From NCBI GenBank assembly GCA_900543165.1, contig UQQQ01000074.1, forward strand, positions 1 through 7,360: a stretch of DNA of 7,360 nucleotides, written 5' to 3'. This DNA is from an uncultured Dialister sp. GTDB taxonomy: Bacteria; Bacillota; Negativicutes; Veillonellales; Dialisteraceae. The translations under genes and the position numbers were made by a program. Each line of letters opens with the position of its first letter. The first letter of the stretch is position 1. The notes under the pieces were generated by a model. The model made no database searches. It saw only the letters and a program-made list of their open reading frames with translations, and was not told where the DNA came from. Shown in pieces: positions 1-6,158 of this stretch.

Positions 1-1362
1 ATTCTTCTGGTGGGTGCCGGGTTCTACTTTACCGTCCGCACCCGCGGCGTACAGGTTCGCTATTTTACGAAAATGTTCTCACTCATCACAGAAAGTGCCG
101 GTAAAAAGACGGCCGGCAATGAGATCTCCCCGTTTCAGGCCTTCTGTGTCAGCACGGCATCCCGTGTCGGCGTCGGCAATATTGCCGGCATTGCCATTGC
201 TATCACAGCGGGCGGACCGGGTGCGATTTTCTGGATGTGGTTCATCGCGATCATTGGCTCAGCGACAGGCTTCGTAGAAAGTACACTCGGGCAGATTTAT
301 AAAGTCCCGCGTGAAGACGGCGCAGGATTCCGCGGCGGCCCGGCTTACTATCTGAAAAATGGACTCGGGCATAGGCTGTGGGCCGCGATTTTTGCTATCC
401 TGATTTCTGTCACCTATGGCATGATTTACAACTCCGTCCAGTCGAATACCATCGCGCTCGCACTTTCCTCCTCTCTGGGACTTGACCGCATGCTCATCGG
501 CGGCGTCGTCACCATCCTCGCTATGGCCGTCATCTGCGGCGGCATGGGCCGTATCGCCCGCGTCACGGAGTGGATGGTCCCGATCATGGCGGGCATTTAC
601 ATCCTGATCACGCTCGGCATCATGCTTTTCAACATCACAGAAATGCCCCGCGTCTTTGGCATCATTTTCCGCGATGCCTTTGACTTCCAGGCAGTCTTTG
701 GCGGCGGGATGGGCGCTGCCGTCCTTACAGGCTTCAAGCGCGGCCTCTTCTCGAATGAAGCCGGCGAAGGCTCTGTACCAAATGCAGCAGCCACCGCAGA
801 CGCCAGCCACCCGGCTGTGCAGGGTCTCATCCAGGCCTTCGGCGTCTATGTCGATACACTCTTCATCTGCTCTGCTTCCGCTTTCATCGTCCTCCTGACA
901 GGAGACTACGCTTCGACCGGCCTCACCGGCATCGAACTCATCCAGTGGGATCTTGCACAGTACTTCGGACCGATGGCACCGAAAGCTGTCTCCATCCTGA
1001 TCTTCCTCTTCGCCTTCACCTCCCTCATCGGAAACTACTACTATGGGGAAATCAACATCGGCCACCTGACAAAAAAGAAATGGCCGCTCAATCTTTTCCG
1101 CGTCTGCATCGCTGTCATGATCTTCTGGGGCTCTCTGGCTGACCTCCCGCTCGTCTGGAATCTTGCCGACCTCTTCATGGCTTTCATGGTACTGACAAAC
1201 GTCACTGCCATCCTTCTTCTCTTCCCGCAGGCCAATGCGTGCCTCAAAGACTATGAGCGTCAGCTGAAAGAAGGCATCAAGGTCCCATTCTTCCATAGAA
1301 ATGTCCTCCCCAGCCAGAAAGGCGTTTACTGGTGGGATAAAGAAAATAATTATAGAGAATAG
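1..1362 (+). CDS. AGCS-family sodium:amino acid (alanine/glycine) symporter, 5'-truncated by window edge
   Basis: This is an inner-membrane carrier that takes up a small neutral amino acid, probably alanine or glycine, with Na+. The frame is open from base 1 (I-L-L-V-G-A-G-F), so the true start lies upstream; the GTG at 10 is internal. 453 residues are visible and probably only a few tens are missing. Numbering from the first in-window codon, the family hallmarks are SRVGVGNIAGIA (about 54-65), GGPGAIFWMW (about 71-80) followed by a conserved Glu near 93, RGLFSNEAGEGSVPNAAATA near 247-266, then QGLIQAFGVYVDT. About ten hydrophobic segments alternate with short loops. In the GAIFWMW signature the Lys usual in the family (TKxxE) is replaced by Gly (TGFVE). 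The tail is short and hydrophilic, ending in YWWDKENNYRE. The gene converges on secF and is followed by its own terminator. The family is certain; the substrate is inferred. Confidence 0.93.
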   Translation: MLLVGAGFYFTVRTRGVQVRYFTKMFSLITESAGKKTAGNEISPFQAFCVSTASRVGVGNIAGIAIAITAGGPGAIFWMWFIAIIGSATGFVESTLGQIYKVPREDGAGFRGGPAYYLKNGLGHRLWAAIFAILISVTYGMIYNSVQSNTIALALSSSLGLDRMLIGGVVTILAMAVICGGMGRIARVTEWMVPIMAGIYILITLGIMLFNITEMPRVFGIIFRDAFDFQAVFGGGMGAAVLTGFKRGLFSNEAGEGSVPNAAATADASHPAVQGLIQAFGVYVDTLFICSASAFIVLLTGDYASTGLTGIELIQWDLAQYFGPMAPKAVSILIFLFAFTSLIGNYYYGEINIGHLTKKKWPLNLFRVCIAVMIFWGSLADLPLVWNLADLFMAFMVLTNVTAILLLFPQANACLKDYERQLKEGIKVPFFHRNVLPSQKGVYWWDKENNYRE

Positions 1363-1372
1363 ACTCCATTTG

Positions 1373-1408
1373 AAAAAACGCGTTGTCCGAAAGGCAGCGC
1401 GTTTTTTT
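1373..1408 (+). terminator. Rho-independent terminator of the AGCS carrier gene
   Basis: The stem CGCGTTGTC / GGCAGCGCG closes a CGAAA loop (two G-U pairs). It is extended by six A residues on the left pairing with the T run on the right, which is seven T long. It begins 10 nt after the TAG stop. The flanking A and T runs mean it could also act in the other direction. Confidence 0.9.
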
Positions 1409-1518
1409 CTTACGCTCTTTCATGGTTAGACTACGGGGCGTGGTGCCCTTTGATTACATTTGAAAGCCTCGCTTGAATGAGAAATTAGAAATGGTGGTGC
1501 CATGAGTTGGCATTCCAG

Positions 1519-1574
1519 TCACTAGTCACTTGGGACTCCTAATCCCTAGCCCCTAATCCCTAGCTACTCATCCC
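1519..1574. repeat. Degenerate heptamer tandem array (unit TAATCCC / TAGCCCC)
   Basis: Eight consecutive 7-nt units can be laid end to end without gaps. The best conserved are TAATCCC (1540-1546 and 1554-1560) and TAGCCCC (1547-1553), followed by TAGCTAC and TCATCCC. The upstream units (TCACTAG, TCACTTG, GGACTCC) are more diverged. The array ends 4 nt before the shared terminator. It has no reading frame and lies between two convergent genes. A closely matching stretch in inverted orientation sits at the right window edge. This looks like a dispersed intergenic repeat rather than gene regulation. The period is seen directly; its wider distribution is inferred. Confidence 0.7.
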
Positions 1575-1578
1575 ACAC

Positions 1579-1610
1579 AAAAAAGACTGCGAGTGCTCGC
1601 AGTCTTTTTT
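1579..1610 (-). terminator. Perfectly symmetrical terminator at the end of the queA-secF operon
   Basis: Six A, then GACTGCGAG, a 2-nt centre, CTCGCAGTC and six T form an uninterrupted 15-bp inverted repeat (in practice an 8-bp GC-rich stem with a 4-nt loop plus the A/T runs). Read on the - strand it follows the secF stop by 10 nt and ends in a T run. Its symmetry means it also works on + strand transcripts that pass the first terminator. Confidence 0.92.
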
Positions 1611-1620
1611 ATTGATTCAC

Positions 1621-2547
1621 TTATTTTTTCGATTTCTTCTCTTCGCGAGAAGGCGCATTTCTGGTACTTGCGGTATGTTCATGCCATGTGACCCACAGAG
1701 ATGTCGCTACGCAGACAGAAGAGTAGGCACCGGAGATGAAGCCGATCAGCATGACCAGCGCGAAGTTTTTCGTGGTATCGCCTCCGAAGAAGTAGAGCGA
1801 AGCCACGCAGAAGAGCGTCGTAGTCAGAGTATACATGGAACGGCGGATGGTCTGATGAATGGAATCATTGGCCAGTTTTGCAAAGCTGTCTGTCCGGCGA
1901 TGGGTATGAATGGCTTCACGAATACGGTCGAAGATGACGACGGATTCATTCATGGAGTAACCAAGAACCGTCAGGATCGCCGCAAGGAAGGAGGCATCGA
2001 CTTCCAGATGGAAGAATGCAAAGACACCGAGTACCATCAGGATATCATGGCAGATCGCTACGATCGCAGACAGTGCGATACGGTGCTCAAAGCGGATAGA
2101 CATGTAGAGGATCATCGCGCCGAAAGACAGGATAACATTGAGGAGTGTATTCTTCGTGACTTCAGAACCGATCACGGCACCGACAGTCTCGATACGCTTC
2201 ACTTCGGCTTCGCCGACTTTATCCTTTACATGAGAAACGACAGTCTGCGCTTCTTCCGCAGAAAGGTTTCTGGTACGGATGATGACGTCATCGCCGGACT
2301 CTCCCTGCATATTGCTGCCGGAAAGCTGAATGGTCGCTGTTTCAAGACCATCCGCGCGAAGACCGTCACGCACCTCTTCTACTGTGACATTCTTAGGAAA
2401 TGCCAGCTCCAGAATGGTGCCGCCGGTAAAATCAATCCCCCAGTTGAAACGGAAGAGGATGATGGACACAATAGAAAGAATGACCAGAAGTCCGGAAAGG
2501 CCGAACCAGATCTTTCGTTTGCCGATAAAATCAAAGCTGTTGAACAT
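1621..2547 (-). CDS. secF: Protein translocase subunit SecF
   Basis: SecF pairs with SecD beside SecYEG and uses the proton gradient to pull exported proteins out on the far side of the membrane. The protein has 308 residues, the usual length for a stand-alone SecF. TM1 (about 13-33) is followed by WGIDFTGGTILEL (36-48) and an extracytoplasmic domain to about residue 130. Five further membrane segments follow, including YMSIRFEHRIALSAIVAICHD (split here as YMSIRFEH at 148-155 and AIVAICHD at 161-168), the LTVLGYSMNESVVIFDRIRE helix (192-211), and LYFFGG (251-256). The Arg of the TM5 region is probably R236 in QTIRRSMYTLTTTL. The usual Asn-Asp of the GYSxND motif is Asn-Glu here (N200-E201), and VGPxVG is VGAVIG. 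The tail is basic (REEKKSKK). The ATG overlaps the secD stop by one base (TAATG), so translation is probably coupled; a G-rich ribosome site lies about 11 nt upstream. It is the last gene of the operon. Confidence 0.96.
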   Translation of the reverse strand: MFNSFDFIGKRKIWFGLSGLLVILSIVSIILFRFNWGIDFTGGTILELAFPKNVTVEEVRDGLRADGLETATIQLSGSNMQGESGDDVIIRTRNLSAEEAQTVVSHVKDKVGEAEVKRIETVGAVIGSEVTKNTLLNVILSFGAMILYMSIRFEHRIALSAIVAICHDILMVLGVFAFFHLEVDASFLAAILTVLGYSMNESVVIFDRIREAIHTHRRTDSFAKLANDSIHQTIRRSMYTLTTTLFCVASLYFFGGDTTKNFALVMLIGFISGAYSSVCVATSLWVTWHEHTASTRNAPSREEKKSKK

Positions 2548-3794
2548 TATCTATCGTACCCCCTTTTTCCGCCAAACCACCAGGGGTTATGGATCCAGTT
2601 CGCATCGATGAGGAACATGAGCAGTGTACGGCTAACCGTGATCGCCGTAAACATGGATACAGCGACGCCAAGACCGAGCGAGAAGGCGAAACCCTTCACC
2701 GTCGCGCTGCCCAGGAAGAAGAGGATGCAGGAGGTGATGATGACTGTCATATTCGCATCAAAGATGGTGACAAAGGCACGCTTGAAGCCGGACTGGACAG
2801 CCAGTCTAAGCAGCTTGCCGGATGCGATTTCTTCTTTGAATCGTTCAAAGATGAGGACATTCGCATCAACTGCCATACCGATAGACAGAATGACGCCCGC
2901 CACGCTGGGAAGTGTCAGTGTCGCATGCAGCATATTCAGGATGCCCAGAAGGATGAGGACATACACAAGAAGCGCCACATCCGCGACAAAACCAGCCATA
3001 CGGTACACGGCCAGCATGAAAATGACGACCAGAGAGAGCCCGATGGTAAAAGCCACGACGGACTTATCCTTGGAATCCTGACCAAGAGACGGCCCGACAG
3101 TACGGACTTCCATGACGGAAACCTTGACCGGAAGCGCACCGCTTCGGAGAAGGATCGCCAGATCCTTTGCTTCTTCGAGCGTTCTCTGCCCCGTGATGAC
3201 AGCCGAGCCGCCGGTGATGGCTTCATTGACGACTGGATTCGTCAGGAGCTCTCCATCAAGATAGATCCCGATGTGACGGCCGATATTCGCTGCGGTGAGA
3301 GCACCGAATTTCTTTCCACCCTCATCGGAAAATTCCAGAGCAACGAGCGGCTGCTTGTTCTGCCCCATCTGTTCTTTGGCGTTTTTCAGGTCTTCCCCCG
3401 TCAGCTTGACATTGCCTTCCTCATCCTTGAACTGGAGGACTGCGGTCTTGCCAATGGTTTCGATGGCTTTCTGCGGATCCTTTTCCCCCGGCAGCTCGAT
3501 GATGATACGGTTCGCCCCTTCGCGCTGGATGATCGGTTCCGTCAGACCCATTTCATTGACACGCTTCTGCATGATATTGATGACCTGCGTGATCGCCTCA
3601 TTGGTGACCTTATTTTCTTCGGTATCCTCCGCCTGCATGACGATATGCGTGCCACCCTGCAAGTCAAGACCCTGACGGATATGCCCGGCCAGCCAGCCCA
3701 CGCTCGCAAGGAAAATCCCGATAATGGCCGCGATAACGACCCAGAATCGGATGAGCGCGCCGCTTCTGACACTGCTGTTCCTTTTCTTTTCCAA
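2547..3794 (-). CDS. secD: Protein translocase subunit SecD
   Basis: SecD is the larger partner of SecF in the proton-driven accessory complex of the Sec translocon. The 415 residues match the short SecD common in Bacillota; the E. coli protein, about 615, has a larger periplasmic part. TM1 (about 15-37) precedes QGLDLQGGTHIVMQ (41-54), then the extracytoplasmic domains with VNEMGLTEPIIQREGANRI (79-97) and AKDLAILLRSGALPVKV (209-225), then VGPSLGQDS (233-241). Five membrane segments follow (about 246-395), including LSIGMAVDANVLIFERFKEE (303-322), whose D310 matches the Asp needed for proton coupling, and FVTIFDANMTVIITS (341-355). The start is a TTG with AGAGG 8 nt upstream. No ATG or GTG fits the N-terminus, and the next Met (53) would remove TM1 and the GLDLQGG motif. 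It begins 4 nt after the stop of the folate gene and its stop overlaps the secF ATG. Confidence 0.96.
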   Translation of the reverse strand: MEKKRNSSVRSGALIRFWVVIAAIIGIFLASVGWLAGHIRQGLDLQGGTHIVMQAEDTEENKVTNEAITQVINIMQKRVNEMGLTEPIIQREGANRIIIELPGEKDPQKAIETIGKTAVLQFKDEEGNVKLTGEDLKNAKEQMGQNKQPLVALEFSDEGGKKFGALTAANIGRHIGIYLDGELLTNPVVNEAITGGSAVITGQRTLEEAKDLAILLRSGALPVKVSVMEVRTVGPSLGQDSKDKSVVAFTIGLSLVVIFMLAVYRMAGFVADVALLVYVLILLGILNMLHATLTLPSVAGVILSIGMAVDANVLIFERFKEEIASGKLLRLAVQSGFKRAFVTIFDANMTVIITSCILFFLGSATVKGFAFSLGLGVAVSMFTAITVSRTLLMFLIDANWIHNPWWFGGKRGYDR

Positions 3795-3798
3795 AACT

Positions 3799-4392
3799 TC
3801 AACCTCTTTTCGTGATGATACTTCGTTTTTCTGTAATGATACCGGCCATGCGCTGGTCGAAAGGCTCTTCGGGGAGGAAATCTACGACTTGGAAATCCCA
3901 CAATGTCATGATCCTTTTTTCATAGGAGATCTTTGCCAGATACCTGTCATAGTATCCAGCTCCCATCCCAAGGCGCGCACCGTTTTCTGTCCCCGCCGTA
4001 CCCGGTACGAGGACAAGATCCAGCATGCCCGGCGCTATGGCTTCATAGCCCTTGGGCAGATCCCGCAGGCCATACGGTCCTTGGATAAAATGCTCCATAT
4101 CCATGAGCCGCCCCGCCTCCATCTGCTTTTCAGGCAGACATACCGGGATGTAAATCTCCTTCCCCTCAGAAAGAGCGCGGCGGATGAAAGGATCAAGATC
4201 GGCTTCTCCCTTCATGGAAAGATAAGCCATGATGCGATGGGCTTTCTGATACACGGCTGACCCGCAGATCCGATCCGCCAAAGCGAGGCTCATGACTTCC
4301 ATGTCAGTAGCAGAAAGAGCCCGCCGTAAGGCGAGCATCTTCTGGCGGATTTCCTTCTTCCGTACCACGGAAGGAGTATCCGTCTCCATCAT
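3799..4392 (-). CDS. fau: 5-formyltetrahydrofolate cyclo-ligase (5,10-methenyltetrahydrofolate synthetase)
   Basis: This cytoplasmic enzyme uses ATP to turn 5-formyltetrahydrofolate (folinate), a side product that inhibits folate enzymes, into 5,10-methenyltetrahydrofolate. The length of 197 residues is normal. Visible features are the N-terminal basic helix VVRKKEIRQKMLALRRAL (9-26), IMAYLSMKGEADLDPFI (54-70), the strand KEIYIPVC (78-85), GPYGLRDLP (105-113), and the diagnostic nucleotide/folate site LVLVPGTAGTENGARLGMGA (126-145) followed by GYYDRYL (146-152). The family usually has LGYGGGYYDR at this place; here it is LGMGAGYYDR. The start ATG overlaps the yajC stop as ATGA; a second ATG follows directly and cannot be excluded. 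The upstream ribosome site is weak and A-rich, which fits translational coupling. The enzyme has no functional link to protein export, so it is probably an operon passenger. The gene is called ygfA/fau in E. coli and yqgN in Bacillus. Confidence 0.93.
   Translation of the reverse strand: MMETDTPSVVRKKEIRQKMLALRRALSATDMEVMSLALADRICGSAVYQKAHRIMAYLSMKGEADLDPFIRRALSEGKEIYIPVCLPEKQMEAGRLMDMEHFIQGPYGLRDLPKGYEAIAPGMLDLVLVPGTAGTENGARLGMGAGYYDRYLAKISYEKRIMTLWDFQVVDFLPEEPFDQRMAGIITEKRSIITKRG
3803..3807 (-). promoter_or_regulatory. Ribosome binding site that fixes the secD TTG start
   Basis: AGAGG on the - strand lies 8 nt before the TTG at 3794. It is embedded in the last codons of the upstream folate gene (AAA-AGA-GGT-TGA). 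Its position supports TTG initiation and coupling to termination of the preceding gene. Confidence 0.7.
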
Positions 4393-4886
4393 TTCTTTTT
4401 CTCTTTTTTGTCTTTAGAAGCGTCTTTATCTTCGACCTCGACGACTTCCTCGACCACTTCCGTGCCGGCATCTTTCGGATCATCCACTTCGACGACCTCT
4501 TCTACCACTTCGGTTTCCGGTTCGTCTTTGTGTTTGGTCTGATTCATGACCTGTTCTTCCGAAGCAGCGCCAAGGGCAGCCGCACCGGCTTTCTTGGCGG
4601 TCTCTTCGTCGATGAGCTTCACATCACCGTGCTGAATAGCGGTCTTTTCTACTTTGATGATGACCTTCGGTGCGATTTCCAGCTCTACGTATTTGTCACG
4701 CAGTACTTTGATCGTCCCGTGAATGCCTCCAGCCGTTACTACATGATCCCCTTTTCTCAGGGACATCAGGAAACGACCTCTTTCCACCTTCAGCTTCTGC
4801 TGCGGACGATACATGAAGAAATACATAATACCGACCAGCACCAGAAATGGCCATGCCAGACTGACGAAATTCATTACCTGTTCCAT
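4389..4886 (-). CDS. yajC: Preprotein translocase accessory subunit YajC, with long charged tail
   Basis: YajC is a small single-span membrane protein that associates with SecD-SecF at the Sec translocon. From the ATG at 4886 it has 165 residues, longer than the usual 85-115. One membrane helix (about 7-26, FVSLAWPFLVLVGIMYFFMY) is followed by the family hallmark YRPQQK (26-31) and the cytoplasmic domain with LRKGDHVVTAGGIHGTI (43-59). Beyond about residue 95 the protein is an extra low-complexity tail: an Ala-rich stretch, then two acidic copies of TEVVEEVVEV (125-134 and 142-151), then a basic end (KDKKEKKK). A TTG 18 nt upstream is in frame, but GGAGG sits 8 nt before the ATG and inside the would-be extension, so the ATG is preferred. 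The stop overlaps the start of the folate gene. A candidate promoter lies just upstream. Confidence 0.94.
   Translation of the reverse strand: MEQVMNFVSLAWPFLVLVGIMYFFMYRPQQKLKVERGRFLMSLRKGDHVVTAGGIHGTIKVLRDKYVELEIAPKVIIKVEKTAIQHGDVKLIDEETAKKAGAAALGAASEEQVMNQTKHKDEPETEVVEEVVEVDDPKDAGTEVVEEVVEVEDKDASKDKKEKKK
4428..4514 (-). repeat. Two-copy coding repeat in the yajC tail
   Basis: Two 12-codon copies (4479-4514 and 4428-4463) encode TEVVEEVVEVDD and TEVVEEVVEVED, separated by five codons (PKDAG). The DNA copies differ mainly at third positions while the protein is almost identical. This points to an old duplication kept under selection for acidic charge, or to repeated slippage followed by synonymous drift. 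Confidence 0.8.
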
Positions 4887-4894
4887 TTGATTCA

Positions 4895-4899
4895 CCTCC
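4895..4899 (-). promoter_or_regulatory. Ribosome binding site that fixes the yajC ATG start
   Basis: A full GGAGG on the - strand is spaced 8 nt from the ATG at 4886. The in-frame TTG at 4904 would place this site inside the coding sequence and has no comparable site of its own. Confidence 0.85.
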
Positions 4900-4918
4900 G
4901 TCAAATCATATAGTATTT

Positions 4919-4948
4919 ATTTTACCATACTTTGATGATCGTTGTCTG
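4919..4948 (-). promoter_or_regulatory. Candidate sigma-70-type promoter for yajC-fau-secD-secF
   Basis: On the - strand an extended -10 (TGG-TAAAAT; TAAAAT at 4919-4924, five of six consensus bases, TG at 4926-4927) is preceded by CAGACA (4943-4948, four of six) with an 18-nt spacer. Transcription would begin near 4912, giving a leader of about 26 nt that includes GGAGG. The surrounding 100 bp is AT-rich compared with the genes on either side. No clear terminator separates it from tgt, so it would be an internal promoter added to readthrough. This is a prediction by eye. Confidence 0.55.
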
Positions 4949-4995
4949 TAGTTATTTTCTAATTATGTGTCAAAATGTTGTAAAGGGAGATGGGA

Positions 4996-6105
4996 TCAGC
5001 GATGATAGCCCGCCATGAAGCTCTCTCTGAACTCCGTGAAGTTCCCATCTATGATCGCCTGTCGCATGTCACGCATAAACTGGAGCAGGAAGAAAAGATT
5101 GTGTATCGTCACGAGGCGAAAGGCGAGAAGCTCTTCCGACTTGTAGAGATGACGGATGTATGCGCGGCTGTAGTGCTGACAGGTGTAACACCCGCAGCCC
5201 TCCTCGAGCGGTGCCCAGTCCTTCTCATACTTCTTGTTCTTCATATTCATGCGGCCGGAATGCACCATGGCCATGCCATTTCTGGCGACACGAGTCGGGA
5301 AGACGCAGTCGAACATGTCGATACCGCGAGCCACGCCTTCGACGAGACAGTCCGGCGTGCCGACACCCATGAGGTATCTGGCTTTATTCACCGGCAGGAA
5401 CTGGGTGGTGTGCTCCAGAATGTCATACATGAGGTCATGCGGCTCACCGACTGAGAGTCCGCCGATCGCCATGCCGTCAAAGGGCATAGAGGAAATCTCG
5501 AGTGCGCTTCTCTTGCGAAGATCCTTGTACATCCCGCCCTGCACGATACCGAACATACCGCGATCCGTGCGGGTATGCGCTTTGATGCAGCGCTCTGCCC
5601 AGCGCGTCGTGCGCGCCGTGGAATGGTCGGCGTACTCATAGTCCGCCGGATAGGGAATGCATTCATCGAAAGCCATCGCTATATCACTCCCCAGATCCTC
5701 CTGCGCATGAATGGAAACCTCCGGAGAGAGAAACTGCTTCGATCCATCGAGGAAGGAGCGAAAGTGCACGCCCTCCTCCGTGATCTTGCGCATAGCGCCC
5801 AGAGAGAAAACCTGAAAGCCGCCGCTGTCCGTCAGTATTCCCTTCGGCCAGTTCATGAAACGATGCAGCTCGCCAGCCTCTTTGATCAGCTCCGTGCCGG
5901 GACGCAGGAACAAGTGGTAGGTATTCGAGAGGATGATCTGCGCGCCCATGTCTTCGAGTTCTTCGGGTGTGACAGTCTTGACTGTTGCCTGTGTGCCGAC
6001 CGGCATAAACATCGGCGTTTTGAACGTGCCATGAGGCGTATGCAGGAGCCCTGCCCGCGCGCCAGTCTTCTTGTCTTCAGCAACCAGTTCGTAGTTAATA
6101 ACCAT
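4996..6105 (-). CDS. tgt: tRNA-guanine transglycosylase (queuine/preQ1 tRNA-ribosyltransferase)
   Basis: Tgt swaps the guanine at wobble position 34 of tRNAs with GUN anticodons (Asp, Asn, His, Tyr) for preQ1, the first tRNA-bound step of queuosine synthesis. The 369 residues are the normal bacterial length. The active-site loop DSGGFQVFSL (93-102, D93 the likely general acid/base), FDE (146-148, base recognition), VQGG (188-191) and GGLSVGE (215-221) are all present. GIDMFDCVFPTRVARNG (261-277) holds the catalytic Asp nucleophile (D266 by alignment in memory). The zinc site is complete: C304, C306 and C309 in CGCYTC, plus H335 in TIHNL. The barrel begins with FKTPMFMPVGTQATVK. The start ATG has AAGGAT about 9 nt upstream, and the gene follows queA by 53 nt with no terminator between them. 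All expected residues are intact, so I expect a working enzyme. Confidence 0.97.
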   Translation of the reverse strand: MVINYELVAEDKKTGARAGLLHTPHGTFKTPMFMPVGTQATVKTVTPEELEDMGAQIILSNTYHLFLRPGTELIKEAGELHRFMNWPKGILTDSGGFQVFSLGAMRKITEEGVHFRSFLDGSKQFLSPEVSIHAQEDLGSDIAMAFDECIPYPADYEYADHSTARTTRWAERCIKAHTRTDRGMFGIVQGGMYKDLRKRSALEISSMPFDGMAIGGLSVGEPHDLMYDILEHTTQFLPVNKARYLMGVGTPDCLVEGVARGIDMFDCVFPTRVARNGMAMVHSGRMNMKNKKYEKDWAPLEEGCGCYTCQHYSRAYIRHLYKSEELLAFRLVTIHNLFFLLQFMRDMRQAIIDGNFTEFRESFMAGYHR

Positions 6106-6158
6106 AGTTGTAGATCCTTATGATGTCTAAAAGATAGTTGATTAAATTCAGCGGTTCA

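Noticed and set aside
10..12. GTG at 10 as the start of the AGCS carrier
   Set aside because: The frame is open to base 1 and the family has more N-terminal sequence before this point, so the gene is cut by the window edge.
259..1296. A 345-codon - strand open frame opposite the AGCS carrier
   Set aside because: This is a mirror of the transporter codons; the product is an acidic low-complexity sequence with no domain.
1437..1515. Small hairpins GGGC-GTGGT-GCCC and TGCCA-TGAGT-TGGCA, both containing GTGGTGCC
   Set aside because: The stems are only 4-5 bp and the shared 8-mer is short; this is not enough to call a regulatory site or RNA gene.
1519..1574. CRISPR-like or direct-repeat array
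   Set aside because: Units are 7 nt with no spacers and there are no cas genes; this is a tandem array, not CRISPR.
1612..3081. A long + strand open frame (489 codons) opposite secF and the end of secD
   Set aside because: It lies antisense to two clearly identified genes, has a charged D/E/H/R-rich composition without any motif or membrane segment, and is explained by codon bias in secD/secF.
2589..3815. A 408-codon + strand open frame opposite secD
   Set aside because: This is an antisense shadow of secD; the translation is low in hydrophobic structure and matches no family I know.
4902..4904. TTG at 4904 as the yajC start (six extra residues)
   Set aside because: The GGAGG site would then be inside the gene; the ATG at 4886 is 8 nt from it and gives the usual YajC N-terminus.
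4968..4973. Perfect TTGACA (-35) on the - strand between tgt and yajC
   Set aside because: At 17-nt spacing the matching -10 would be TACAGA (three of six bases), weaker than the extended -10 further downstream; it is kept only as a chance hexamer or minor promoter.
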